DNA of 64,000 nucleotides. Source: LSCE01 sp050485425. Lineage in GTDB: Bacteria; Pseudomonadota; Gammaproteobacteria; Nitrococcales; Aquisalimonadaceae. The notes under the pieces were generated by a model. The model was not told the origin of the DNA, ran no database searches, and saw nothing but the letters and a program-made list of their open reading frames with translations. This document shows positions 36,895-45,971 of the stretch, piece by piece. A program made the translations under genes and the position numbers. The stretch is taken from the NCBI GenBank assembly GCA_050485425.1, contig JBJHBJ010000013.1, forward strand, positions 23,181 to 87,180, given 5' to 3'. How positions within the stretch are numbered: the stretch's first letter is position 1; each line of letters begins with the position of its first letter.

Positions 36895-38691
36895 CTAGGA
36901 CTGGTGCTGGAACTGCTCCAGCGACAGGGCGTTGGTCCAGCGTCCACCCGCCAGTACCGCGGGCAGGCTGGCGGCGGCGCGCGGCAGCAGGTGATCGGCG
37001 TAGAACCGGGCGCTGACGATCTTGGCCTGGTAGAACGCGCTGTCCTCCGCATTGCCGTCCAGTGCCTGCCTGGCCTTGACCGCGGCGCGGGCCATCAGAG
37101 CACCACCGGCGGTGAAGCCGGCCAGCATCAGGTAGGGCACCGAGGCCGCGGCGGAATCGGCCGGTGCCTCGCCGTGGGTCCGGGTGATGTACTCGGCCGC
37201 CTTCTCCAGTGCGTCCAGCGCCTGCGCCAGCGGCGAGGCCATGTCGGCCAGATCTCCGCCGGCTGTTTCCAGTGCCCGCTGGTCTTCACGGAACTCGGCG
37301 ATCAGCGCCTTCATCGCAGCTCCCTGGTCACGGAAGGTCTTGCGGCCGATCAGATCGTTGGCCTGGATGGCGGTGGTGCCCTCATAGATGGTGATGATGC
37401 GGGCATCCCGGTAATGCTGCGCGGCACCGGTTTCCTCGACGAAGCCCATGCCCCCGTGCACCTGGACGCCAAGCGATGACAATTCCACGCCCAGTTCGGT
37501 GCTCCAGCCCTTGACGATGGGAATCAGCAGGTCCACCCGGCTCTGCGCCTGCTGGCGCTGCTCGTCGTCGGGGTGGTGATGTGCCAGGTCCATGAAATAC
37601 GCGGCGAAATAGGCCAGCGCGCGCATGGCTTCGGCACCGCTTTTCATGGTCATCAGCAGGCGGCGCACGTCCGGATGACCGATGATGGATTTCTCGTCAC
37701 CCTTGCGAACCAGGGGCTTGCCCTGCACGCGATCGCTGGCGTACCAGAGGGCCTGCTGGTAGGCGCGGTCGGCAATGGCAAGGCCCTGCAACCCCACCTT
37801 GTGCCGGGCCTCGTTCATCATCGTGAACATATAGGCCAGGCCCTGGCCTTCCTCGCCGACCAGGTAACCCACGGCGCCACCTTCGTCGCCATAGGCCATG
37901 GTGCAGGTGGGGCTGGCGTGAATCCCCAGCTTGTGTTCGATGGAGACGCAACGTACGTCGTTGCGCTTGCCCGGGCTGCCATCTTCGTTCACCAGGAATT
38001 TCGGCACGATGAACAGGGAAATGCCCTTGACGCCGGCAGGGGCGTCGGGCGTACGCGCCAGGACCAGGTGAATGATGTTCTCCGCACAGTCGTGTTCACC
38101 CCAGGTGATGAAGATCTTCTGGCCCTGCAGCAGGTAGTGTTCCCCGGCGCGTTCCGCCCTGGTTCGCACCTGGGCGAGGTCGGAGCCGGCCTGGGGTTCG
38201 GTCAGGTTCATGGTGCCGGTCCATTCACCGCTCACCAGTCGGGGAAGATAGGTGGTCTTCTGCGCGTCCGAGCCATGATTGTTGATGGCTTCGATGGCAC
38301 CTGCAGTGAGGAGTGGGCCCAGTGCGAAGGACATGTTCGCCGCGTTCAGCATTTCCTGCACGGCGGTGGCCAGCGATGCCGGCAAGCCCTGGCCCTCGTA
38401 TTCGGGGGGGCAGGGCAGGGAGTTCCAGCCGCTTTCCACATACTGGGCATAGGCCTCCGGAAAACCCCTGGGCGTGGTCACTTCGCCATCCTTCCAGCGG
38501 CAGCCTTCCTGGTCGCCGCTCTTGTTCAACGGGGCGAGCACGTTGCCGGTGAAGCGTGACGCCTCCTCCAGCACCGCTGCGACCAGGTCATCGCTGACCT
38601 CGCTGAACGCGGGGAGCCCGCTCACCGCATCGAAATCGAGCAGTTCGTTGAGCACAAAGCGCATGTCGCGGGTGGGCGCACGATAATCCAT
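36895..38691 (-). CDS. Large acyl-CoA dehydrogenase (DmdC/AidB-like subfamily)
   Basis: FAD-dependent alpha,beta-dehydrogenase of acyl-CoA esters. At 598 residues it is in the long subfamily that includes 3-methylmercaptopropionyl-CoA dehydrogenase DmdC. The N-terminus (YRAPTRDMRFVLNELLDFD) is typical of that subfamily. FAD/substrate motifs are MNLTEPQAGSDLAQVRT and KIFITWGEHD. The catalytic glutamate is E437 (TIYEGTTAIQ). A C-terminal extra domain follows (about 450-598). GGAGGAG precedes the ATG. Similar genes are often annotated simply as acyl-CoA dehydrogenases; DMSP catabolism cannot be concluded because no dmdA, dmdB or dmdD is present. Confidence 0.92.
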   Translation of the reverse strand: MDYRAPTRDMRFVLNELLDFDAVSGLPAFSEVSDDLVAAVLEEASRFTGNVLAPLNKSGDQEGCRWKDGEVTTPRGFPEAYAQYVESGWNSLPCPPEYEGQGLPASLATAVQEMLNAANMSFALGPLLTAGAIEAINNHGSDAQKTTYLPRLVSGEWTGTMNLTEPQAGSDLAQVRTRAERAGEHYLLQGQKIFITWGEHDCAENIIHLVLARTPDAPAGVKGISLFIVPKFLVNEDGSPGKRNDVRCVSIEHKLGIHASPTCTMAYGDEGGAVGYLVGEEGQGLAYMFTMMNEARHKVGLQGLAIADRAYQQALWYASDRVQGKPLVRKGDEKSIIGHPDVRRLLMTMKSGAEAMRALAYFAAYFMDLAHHHPDDEQRQQAQSRVDLLIPIVKGWSTELGVELSSLGVQVHGGMGFVEETGAAQHYRDARIITIYEGTTAIQANDLIGRKTFRDQGAAMKALIAEFREDQRALETAGGDLADMASPLAQALDALEKAAEYITRTHGEAPADSAAASVPYLMLAGFTAGGALMARAAVKARQALDGNAEDSAFYQAKIVSARFYADHLLPRAAASLPAVLAGGRWTNALSLEQFQHQS

Positions 38692-38761
38692 GGTCTCCTC
38701 CAGGTTCAGTACGGTGGCGTATGGCCAAATGATACCATATAAGCCTGATTGCTCGGACAGC

Positions 38762-39235
38762 TCAGATTATGCGGAATCTGCCAGCGTGGAACAGTAGCGG
38801 CTCCGCCAGGCGATGCTCCATCTGCAGTATGCGACCCAGCAGTATCTCATGGTCTCCACCGTCAAGGCGTTGTTCCACCCGGCACTGGAAGAGCGCGGCG
38901 AATTCCCCCAGCAGGGGCAGGCCTGCGATACCGGATTCGAAGGGGACGCCGCTGAACTTGTCGTCGGTGTCGAGGGCGAAGTGTTCCGCCAGGGGCTGCT
39001 GTCCGGCATGAAGAACATGGACGGCGTAGTGGCTTGCCTGATGGAAGGCATCGAAGGGGCCGATGCCCCGGTGCGCGCACCACAGGACCAGGGGAGGCTG
39101 CAGGGAGACCGCGCTGAAACTGTTGACGGTCATCCCCTCGGGTTTGCCGTCACCGGTGAGGGTGGTGACCACGGTGACGCCGGTGGCGAAAGCTCCCAGT
39201 GCCTGGCGGAGTGTGTCGATATCGGAATCGCTCAT
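38762..39235 (-). CDS. Flavin reductase family protein (FMN-binding split barrel)
   Basis: A 157-residue protein of the FMN-dependent NAD(P)H:flavin oxidoreductase family (HpaC/RutF-like). It begins MSDSDIDTLRQALGAFATGV and has the family core TVVTTLTGDGKPEGMTVNSFSAVSLQPPLV, followed by FALDTDDKFSGVPFE and GDHEILLGRI. It would supply reduced flavin to an unlinked monooxygenase or act as an oxidoreductase on its own; no monooxygenase is in the window. It lies 68 nt downstream of the CBS-domain gene on the same strand, and the pair diverges from nqr. Confidence 0.88.
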   Translation of the reverse strand: MSDSDIDTLRQALGAFATGVTVVTTLTGDGKPEGMTVNSFSAVSLQPPLVLWCAHRGIGPFDAFHQASHYAVHVLHAGQQPLAEHFALDTDDKFSGVPFESGIAGLPLLGEFAALFQCRVEQRLDGGDHEILLGRILQMEHRLAEPLLFHAGRFRII

Positions 39236-39303
39236 GAATGCTGGCCGCGAAAAGACGCGCCCCTGCGCCTGGCAGGGCCGACTGGTGTATCCCCAGGGAG
39301 AGG

Positions 39304-39771
39304 TCAGACCTCGATCTGGTGTCCGTGGATATAATCCATCAGGTCGGCGATATCGCGATCCTTGTCCTGTACCGCGAAGCGCACCAGGTCGCCGATGGAC
39401 AGCAGTCCCATCAGTCTGCCACCGTCCACGACCGGCAAATGCCGGATGCGCCGGTCGGTGCACTGCACCAGGGCCTCCTCGACGGTGATGGATGGTTTCA
39501 CGGTGAAGATCTTGCTGCTCATGACATCTTTCACCATGACGGCGCCTGGTGAAACGCCCCGGTCTGCAATGCGGCGCAGGACGTCTCGCTCGGAGAAGAT
39601 CCCGGCGAGCTTGCCGTTGTCGATGACCAGCACGCAGCCGATGTTGGCATCCGTCATGATGCGGATGGCCTCCGACGCTCGCATATCCGGTCTGGCCGTA
39701 TACAGTGTGCCGCCCGTTTCCGGCATCAGTGCCGCCTTTTCGGCCAGTACGACGTGTAGCGGTGTTTCCAT
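39304..39771 (-). CDS. Tandem CBS-domain protein
   Basis: A 155-residue stand-alone protein with two CBS motifs: about residues 20-75 (MRASEAIRIMTDANIGCVLVID, GIFSERDVLRRIA) and 85-140 (VKDVMSSKIFTVKPSITVEEAL, IRHLPVVDGGRLMGLLSIGDLVRF). Such Bateman modules bind adenine nucleotides and regulate partners. The start METPLHVV follows GGGGGAGGAAAAGCCG with ideal spacing; an ATG seven codons upstream would consume that ribosome site. It is divergent from nqrA across a 260-nt region. Partner unknown. Confidence 0.88.
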   Translation of the reverse strand: METPLHVVLAEKAALMPETGGTLYTARPDMRASEAIRIMTDANIGCVLVIDNGKLAGIFSERDVLRRIADRGVSPGAVMVKDVMSSKIFTVKPSITVEEALVQCTDRRIRHLPVVDGGRLMGLLSIGDLVRFAVQDKDRDIADLMDYIHGHQIEV

Positions 39772-40031
39772 CGGCTTTTCCTCCCCCAGCAAGCCAGAAC
39801 GCCAAGGCCACCACGCTTCGGCGCTTCCTCCAAAGCATAGACCACGAAGCTCTGCTCGGAGGGACTGGTAAGCCCTTGTCCTTGAACCATACTTAGGGGG
39901 AACGCAAGACGTTCGAGTGCCTCACCGGCATGTGGATGCGGCAGGTCGGTCTGGAGAAGAGCTCAGGGGGCAGAGAATTCCGGCCTGCCGTGACCCTGGA
40001 GACTGAACAAGAATAAAGACGGGCGAGCGCC

Positions 40032-41378
40032 ATGATCAGGATCAGGCGGGGACTCGACATACCAATCGCCGGGGCACCACGCCAGGAGATCGAAAGGGGA
40101 TCCAGGGTCCGTTCGGTCGCCGTGCTGGGTGCCGATTATCCCGGCATGAAGCCGACGATGCTCGTCCGAGAGGGCGACCGGGTCCGGCGCGGGCAGGTAT
40201 TGTTCGAAGACAAGAAGACGGAGGGTGTGCGTTACACGGCCCCTGCCGCCGGCCGGGTAACCGCTATTCACCGCGGCGAACAACGCAGACTGCTTTCCGT
40301 GGTGATCGACGCCACCGGCGCAGACGGCGATGAGCCATTCACGGCACACAACGCTGCCACGCTTGCCCGCCTGGATCGTGGCCGCGTCCAGGAGCAACTG
40401 GTCGCCTCCGGCGAGTGGACTGCCATTCGCACCCGGCCATTCGGCAAGGTGCCGGCCCCCGGTACGGTACCGCACGCCATTTTCGTCCCGGCGATGGATA
40501 CCAACCCGCTGGCCCCTGACCCGGCCGTGATCATCCAGGATGAACTGCCCGCCTTCCGTGACGGACTGACCGTGCTTTCCCGACTGACGGACGGGCCGGT
40601 ATGGGTCTGCCGCGCGGCCGGCTCCGGCCTGCCGCCGTTCGCCGACGGGCAGATCCGCGAGGAGACCTTTGCCGGCCCCCATCCGGCCGGCAATCCTGGC
40701 ACCCATATCCATTTCCTCGCGCCGGTGCACATGAACCGTGCGGTCTGGGTGGTGGGCTATCAGGATGTGATTGCCATCGGTCGGTTGTTCACCAGCGGAC
40801 GGCTCCATACCGACCGGATCGTGGCGCTGGCAGGCCCGCAGGTCAGGCAGCCCAGGCTGGTGCGTACCCGGGTTGGCGCATCGGTGGATGACCTGACGGC
40901 CGGCGAGCTGGAGCCCGGCGAGAACCGGATCATTTCCGGTTCGGTCCTGAACGGCTATACCGCCCGCGGCCCAACCGCCTATCTCGGCCGCCTGGCCAAT
41001 CAGGTCAGTGTATTGCGCGAAGGGCATGAGCGCCGTCTGCTGGGCTATCTGTCACCGGGAGCCAACCGGCATTCGGTGATGAATATCTATCTCTCCCGCC
41101 TGATGCCGTGGAAACGGTTCGGCTTTTCAACGACCACCAATGGCAGCGAGCGCGCGATGGTGCCGCTGGGCCAGTACGAGGAAGTGATGCCGCTGGATAT
41201 CCTGCCCACGCAGTTGCTGCGTGCGCTGGTGGTCGGCGACATCGAGATGGCTCAGGCGCTGGGCGCGCTGGAACTGGTGGAAGAGGACCTGGCGCTGTGC
41301 ACGTACGTTTGCGTGGGCAAGTACGAGTATGGCCCGATCCTGCGGGATAACCTGACACGGATCGAGGTGGAGGGCTGA
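40032..41378 (+). CDS. nqrA: Na+-translocating NADH-quinone reductase subunit A
   Basis: Peripheral cytoplasmic subunit of the sodium-pumping NADH dehydrogenase. The 448 residues begin MIRIRRGLDIPIAGAP and show the biotinyl-like segment VREGDRVRRGQVLFEDKK with YTAPAAGRVTAIHRGE. Later blocks are HFLAPVHMNRAVWVVGYQDVIAIG and the C-terminal EEDLALCTYVCVGKYEYGPILRDNL. The 260-nt upstream region, shared with the divergent CBS gene, holds no convincing consensus promoter. It starts an eight-gene operon. Confidence 0.97.
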   Translation: MIRIRRGLDIPIAGAPRQEIERGSRVRSVAVLGADYPGMKPTMLVREGDRVRRGQVLFEDKKTEGVRYTAPAAGRVTAIHRGEQRRLLSVVIDATGADGDEPFTAHNAATLARLDRGRVQEQLVASGEWTAIRTRPFGKVPAPGTVPHAIFVPAMDTNPLAPDPAVIIQDELPAFRDGLTVLSRLTDGPVWVCRAAGSGLPPFADGQIREETFAGPHPAGNPGTHIHFLAPVHMNRAVWVVGYQDVIAIGRLFTSGRLHTDRIVALAGPQVRQPRLVRTRVGASVDDLTAGELEPGENRIISGSVLNGYTARGPTAYLGRLANQVSVLREGHERRLLGYLSPGANRHSVMNIYLSRLMPWKRFGFSTTTNGSERAMVPLGQYEEVMPLDILPTQLLRALVVGDIEMAQALGALELVEEDLALCTYVCVGKYEYGPILRDNLTRIEVEG

Positions 41379-42620
41379 ATGGGGCTGAGGCGGTTCATCG
41401 ACCAGCGGATCGCGCCGCACTTCCACGACGGGGGGAAGCTGCAGCGATACTACGTCTTCTACGAGATGTTCGACACCATGCTGTACAGCCCCGCCAGTAC
41501 CACGCGCGCCAGTGCCCACGTGCGTGACGGTATCGACCTCAAGCGGGTGATGATGACGGTCTGGTTCGCCGCGCTGCCGGCGCTGCTGTTCGGCATGTAC
41601 AACGCCGGCTACCAGGCGAACCTGCAGATCGTGGAATTCGGCTACGATCCCATCCCCGGCTGGCGCACCGAACTGGTGCTGATGTTCGCGGGCTTCGACA
41701 CGGCCAGCGCGGCGTCCAATTTCCTGCACGGCGCCGTGTACTACCTGCCGATCTTCGTCGTCACTTACCTGGGCGGTTTCATCTGGGAGGGGCTGTTCGC
41801 CTGGAAACGCGGTCACGAGGTGAACGAGGGGTTCTTCGTGACCGGCATCCTGTTCACGCTGATCCTGCCGCCGACGATACCGCTCTGGCAGGTATTCCTC
41901 GGCATCAGTTTCGGTGTGGTGGTGGGCAAGGAGGTCTTCGGCGGCACCGGCAAGAACTTCCTCAACCCGGCCCTGGTCGGGCGGGCCTTCCTGTTCTTCG
42001 CCTATCCCGCACAGATGTCCGGCGATGCGGTATGGACGGCCGTCGATGGCTTCTCCGGTGCAACCCCCCTGGCGCTGGCCGCGGTGGGTGAGCTGGACTA
42101 CGCGGCGGGGCCCACCGGCGTGGCCGCCAGCACCAATGGTGTGGACCTGACCTGGATGCACACTGCCTTCGGCGGCATCCAGGGGTCCATCGGCGAGACC
42201 TCCACGCTGGTGATCGCGTTGGGGGCAGTGGTGCTGCTGGTTACCAAGATCGCCTCCTGGCGCATCATGCTGAGCATGTTCCTGGGCATGCTGGCGCTGG
42301 CTCTGCTATTCAATCTGATCGGTAGCGATACCAACCCCATGTTCGCCATGCCCTGGTACTGGCACCTGACGCTGGGCGGCTTCGCCTTCGGCCTGGTATT
42401 CATGGCCACCGATCCGGTGTCCGCCGCCATGACCAATACCGGCAAGTGGATATTCGGTTTCCTGATCGGCGTGATGGTGGTGCTGATCCGGGTGGTCAAC
42501 CCGGCGTTCCCGGAGGGCGTGATGCTGGCCATCCTGTTCGGCAACCTCTGTGCGCCGTTGATCGACTATTTCGTCATCAAGGCCAACATCCGGCGCCGCT
42601 TGCGGCGCAGGGAGGCATGA
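41379..42620 (+). CDS. nqrB: Na+-translocating NADH-quinone reductase subunit B
   Basis: Membrane subunit carrying covalently bound FMN and riboflavin. The 413 residues start immediately after the nqrA stop. The flavinylation site is T229 in DGFSGATPL, matching the SGAT motif modified by ApbE. GKEVFGGTGKNFLNPALVGRAFLFFAYP is the family signature. About ten membrane helices follow the N-terminal cytoplasmic part. Confidence 0.97.
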   Translation: MGLRRFIDQRIAPHFHDGGKLQRYYVFYEMFDTMLYSPASTTRASAHVRDGIDLKRVMMTVWFAALPALLFGMYNAGYQANLQIVEFGYDPIPGWRTELVLMFAGFDTASAASNFLHGAVYYLPIFVVTYLGGFIWEGLFAWKRGHEVNEGFFVTGILFTLILPPTIPLWQVFLGISFGVVVGKEVFGGTGKNFLNPALVGRAFLFFAYPAQMSGDAVWTAVDGFSGATPLALAAVGELDYAAGPTGVAASTNGVDLTWMHTAFGGIQGSIGETSTLVIALGAVVLLVTKIASWRIMLSMFLGMLALALLFNLIGSDTNPMFAMPWYWHLTLGGFAFGLVFMATDPVSAAMTNTGKWIFGFLIGVMVVLIRVVNPAFPEGVMLAILFGNLCAPLIDYFVIKANIRRRLRRREA

Positions 42621-43409
42621 ATGGCCTCGAACAAGGAAAGTATCGGCAACACCATCCGGGTCGCGTTCCTGGTTTGTCTTGCCTGTGCCGTGGTTGTCTC
42701 GACGGCGTCGGTGGGGCTGCGCCCGGCCCAGTTGGACAACCGCATGCAGTACCGCCAGATCAATATCCTGCGGGCCGCGGATCTGTACCAGCCGGGCATG
42801 GACGTGCGCGCCGCCTTCGAGCGTATCGATCGCCGTTTTGTGGACATCGACACGGGTGCGTATGTGGAACGGCCCGAGGACTACGATCCGCTGCGCGCCG
42901 CCCGCGACCCGGCAGCCAGTCGACCGGTCACGCCGGATCCCGCCAGTATCAGGCGCCAGGCGAACGTGGCCGAGGTGTTTCTCGCCTACGACGACGACGG
43001 CGACGTGAACCGCATCATCCTGCCGGTTCACGGCTATGGCCTGTGGTCCACCATGTACGGGTTCCTGGCGCTGGAGGCGGACGCCAACACCGTGGCCGGC
43101 ATCGGCTTCTTCGAACACGGCGAGACGCCGGGACTGGGCGGGGAGATCGACAATCCCCGCTGGCAGCGGAACTGGCAGGGAAAGCAGTTGTTCGACGACG
43201 ACGGCGAGGTGGCCATCCGGGTGCTGAAGGGGGCCGTGGGGGAGGGGACACCCGGCCATGAACATCTGGTGGACGGACTGTCCGGCGCCACGCTGACGAC
43301 GAACGGGGTCAACAATCTGGTGCGGTTCTGGGTGGGCGAGGCCGGTTTCGGCCCCTATCTGGAGCGCATGCGCCGGGCGTATCGGGATAACGGCAGCGGC
43401 GCGATCTGA
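42621..43409 (+). CDS. nqrC: Na+-translocating NADH-quinone reductase subunit C
   Basis: Periplasm-exposed flavoprotein with a single N-terminal membrane anchor (about 12-32). The 262 residues include VHGYGLWSTMYGFLALEAD and the FMN attachment threonine T224 in DGLSGATLTTNGVNNLV. The ATG abuts the nqrB stop. Length and spacing match the family. Confidence 0.97.
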   Translation: MASNKESIGNTIRVAFLVCLACAVVVSTASVGLRPAQLDNRMQYRQINILRAADLYQPGMDVRAAFERIDRRFVDIDTGAYVERPEDYDPLRAARDPAASRPVTPDPASIRRQANVAEVFLAYDDDGDVNRIILPVHGYGLWSTMYGFLALEADANTVAGIGFFEHGETPGLGGEIDNPRWQRNWQGKQLFDDDGEVAIRVLKGAVGEGTPGHEHLVDGLSGATLTTNGVNNLVRFWVGEAGFGPYLERMRRAYRDNGSGAI

Positions 43410-43432
43410 GCGCGCGGCGAGGAGGCGACATC

Positions 43433-44101
43433 ATGGCCACGGCAAGAGCGAAGGACGTGCTGTTCCAGCCGATCTTCAACAACAACCCCATCGCGCTGCA
43501 GATCCTGGGGATCTGTTCGGCGCTGGCCATTACCACCACGCTGGTGACCACCATCACCATGTGCCTGGCGGTGATCTTCGTGCTCACACTGGCCAATTTC
43601 TTCGTCAGCGTCATTCGTACGCATATTCCGTCCAATATCCGCATCATCGTGCAGATGACCGTCATCACCTCGCTGGTGATCGTGGTGGACCAGTTCCTCC
43701 AGGCCTATGCCTACGACGTCAGCCGCCAGCTCTCGGTATTCGTGGGCCTGATCATCACCAACTGCATCATCCTTGGCCGGGCCGAGGCCTTCGCCATGAA
43801 CAACCCGCCGGTGCTGTCCGCCGTGGACGGCTTCGGCAATGCACTGGGGTATTCGGTGGTGCTGCTGTTCGTTGGCATCTGCCGGGAACTGTTCGGTTCC
43901 GGCACGCTGCTGGGCGTGGAGATACTGCGGCCCCTGTCGGAGGGCGGCTGGTATGCCCCGAACGGCCTGATGCTGCTTCCGCCCAGTGCTTTCTTCCTGA
44001 TTGGCGGCTTCATCTGGCTGCTGCGCGCCTGGAAGGCGGATCAGGTGGAGCAGCAGCCGTACGAGATCGCACCCAACTCCCGGACCAGCGAGGCGTTCTG
44101 A
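43433..44101 (+). CDS. nqrD: Na+-translocating NADH-quinone reductase subunit D
   Basis: Integral membrane subunit homologous to RnfE/NqrE, 222 residues with six helices. Signatures: FNNNPIALQILGICSALAITTTL (its cysteine contributes to the membrane iron site), SNIRIIVQMTVITSLVIVVDQFLQA and ITNCIILGRAEAFAM with the second conserved cysteine. Shine-Dalgarno GAGGAGGCG. Confidence 0.97.
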   Translation: MATARAKDVLFQPIFNNNPIALQILGICSALAITTTLVTTITMCLAVIFVLTLANFFVSVIRTHIPSNIRIIVQMTVITSLVIVVDQFLQAYAYDVSRQLSVFVGLIITNCIILGRAEAFAMNNPPVLSAVDGFGNALGYSVVLLFVGICRELFGSGTLLGVEILRPLSEGGWYAPNGLMLLPPSAFFLIGGFIWLLRAWKADQVEQQPYEIAPNSRTSEAF

Positions 44102-44102
44102 T

Positions 44103-44723
44103 GTGTTCGAGCATTACCTGAGCCTGTTCATACGCGCCGTGTTCGTGGAGAACATGGCGCTGGCCTTCTTCCTGGGCATGTGCACCTTCCTGGCCATCTC
44201 CAAGAAAGTGGAGACGGCGCTGGGCCTGGGGATTGCGGTGGTGGTGGTGCTCACCATCACGGTGCCGGTGAACAATCTCATCCTGCACAACCTGCTGGAC
44301 GAGGGCGCACTGGCCTGGACCGGCATTCCGGCACTGCAGACCCTGGACATGCGCTTTCTCGGCCTGCTCTGCTACATCGGCGTGATCGCCGCCATCGTCC
44401 AGATTCTGGAAATGGCACTGGACAAGTACGTGCCCGCGCTCTACAACGCGCTGGGCATCTTCCTGCCGCTGATCACCGTCAACTGCGCCATTCTCGGCGC
44501 CAGCCTGTTCATGGTGGAACGGCACTACAGCCTGGGGGAAAGCGTGGTGTTCGGCTTCGGCTCCGGTGTCGGCTGGGCGCTGGCCATCGTGCTGCTGGCT
44601 GCCATCCGGGAGAAACTGAAATACAGCGATGTCCCCGACGGGCTCAAGGGGCTGGGCATCACGTTCATCGTGGTGGGGCTGATGTCGCTGGGGTTCATGT
44701 CCTTCGCCGGCGTGCAACTCTAG
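44103..44723 (+). CDS. nqrE: Na+-translocating NADH-quinone reductase subunit E
   Basis: Membrane partner of NqrD, 206 residues. It starts at a GTG (VFEHYLSLFIRAVFVENMAL) one base after the nqrD stop, with GAGG 9 nt upstream. Contains FFLGMCTFLAISKKVETALGLG and PLITVNCAILGASLFM, whose cysteines form with NqrD the intramembrane iron centre. Followed 17 nt later by nqrF. Confidence 0.96.
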   Translation: MFEHYLSLFIRAVFVENMALAFFLGMCTFLAISKKVETALGLGIAVVVVLTITVPVNNLILHNLLDEGALAWTGIPALQTLDMRFLGLLCYIGVIAAIVQILEMALDKYVPALYNALGIFLPLITVNCAILGASLFMVERHYSLGESVVFGFGSGVGWALAIVLLAAIREKLKYSDVPDGLKGLGITFIVVGLMSLGFMSFAGVQL

Positions 44724-44740
44724 CGAACGGGAGGCGCGAG

Positions 44741-45970
44741 ATGGTCTTCGAGATCCTGTTCGGCGTGGCAACCTTCACCGGCGTCGTGCTGGTGCTGGTG
44801 GCTGTCATCCTGGCGGCACGTTCCAGGCTGGTCAGCAGCGGCGACGTCGAGATCACCATCAACGACGACCCGGACAAATCACTGACCACGGCCGGTGGCG
44901 GCAAGCTGCTGGGGACGCTCGCCGCCCAGGGCATTTTCCTGTCCTCGGCTTGCGGCGGCGGCGGTACCTGTGGTCAGTGTCGTTGCCGGGTCATCGAGGG
45001 GGGCGGCGACATCCTCCCCACCGAGGTCGACCATTTCACCCGCAAGGAGGTGCGGGAGGGCTACCGGCTGTCCTGTCAGGTGGCGGTCAAGCGCGACCTG
45101 AAGATCGTCGTGCCGCCGGAGTTCTTCGAGGTGCGAAAATGGGAGTGCGAGGTCATTTCCAACGACAACGTCGCCACCTTCATCAAGGAGCTGGTGTTGA
45201 GGCTGCCCGAGGGCGAGGAAGTGGATTTTCGCGCCGGCGGATTCGTGCAGATGGAGGCGCCGCCGTTCCACGTCCGGTTCCGCGATTTCGACATCCCCGC
45301 GGAGTACCGTGGCGACTGGGAGCGGATGGGGTTCTTCGACCTGGAATGCCGCAATGACGACACTGTGATCCGGGCCTATTCCATGGCCAACTATCCGGAC
45401 GAGAAGGGCATCCTGAAGTTCAACGTGCGTATTGCGACGCCCCCGCCCGGTACGAAGAACGTCTCCCCCGGGCTGATGTCGTCCTACGTGTTCAGCCTGA
45501 AGCCGGGGGACAGGTTCACCGTGTTCGGCCCGTTCGGTGAGTTCTTCGCCAAGGATACCGACGCAGAGATGGTCTTCATCGGCGGCGGTGCCGGCATGGC
45601 GCCGATGCGCTCCCACATCTTCGACCAGTTGCTGCGCCTGCAGAGCAAGCGGAAGATCACCTTCTGGTATGGAGCCCGTTCCTACCGCGAGGCCTTCTAT
45701 GTCGAGGACTTCGACATGCTGGCCGGGAAATACGACAATTTCACCTGGCACCTCGCCCTGTCCGACCCGCTGCCGGAGGACAACTGGCAGGGCCTCACGG
45801 GTTTCATTCACCAGGTGCTCTATGACAACTACCTCAAGGACCACCCGGCTCCGGAAGACTGCGAGTACTACCTCTGCGGGCCACCCATCATGAATGCATC
45901 GGCCATCAAGATGCTCACCGATCTGGGCGTGGAGCCCGAGAACATCCTGCTGGACGATTTCGGAGGCTGA
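44741..45970 (+). CDS. nqrF: Na+-translocating NADH-quinone reductase subunit F
   Basis: NADH-oxidising subunit with one N-terminal membrane helix (about 4-26), a [2Fe-2S] ferredoxin domain and an FAD/NADH reductase domain. Ligands C71, C77, C80 (ACGGGGTCGQC) and C112 (YRLSCQV) match the family. FAD and NADH motifs are RAYSMANYPDEKG, FIGGGAGMAPMRSHIFDQL, KRKITFWYGARS and the C-terminal LLDDFGG. 409 residues. GGGAGGCGCGAG precedes the ATG. Confidence 0.97.
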   Translation: MVFEILFGVATFTGVVLVLVAVILAARSRLVSSGDVEITINDDPDKSLTTAGGGKLLGTLAAQGIFLSSACGGGGTCGQCRCRVIEGGGDILPTEVDHFTRKEVREGYRLSCQVAVKRDLKIVVPPEFFEVRKWECEVISNDNVATFIKELVLRLPEGEEVDFRAGGFVQMEAPPFHVRFRDFDIPAEYRGDWERMGFFDLECRNDDTVIRAYSMANYPDEKGILKFNVRIATPPPGTKNVSPGLMSSYVFSLKPGDRFTVFGPFGEFFAKDTDAEMVFIGGGAGMAPMRSHIFDQLLRLQSKRKITFWYGARSYREAFYVEDFDMLAGKYDNFTWHLALSDPLPEDNWQGLTGFIHQVLYDNYLKDHPAPEDCEYYLCGPPIMNASAIKMLTDLGVEPENILLDDFGG

Positions 45971-45971
45971 C

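Noticed and set aside
36895..38691. Evidence for a DMSP demethylation pathway from the DmdC-like dehydrogenase
   Set aside because: No dmdA, dmdB or dmdD is present, and this subfamily is widespread with other substrates.
39772..40031. A gene or clear promoter in the 260-nt region before nqrA
   Set aside because: No frame with protein features, and -10/-35 candidates there match the consensus poorly.
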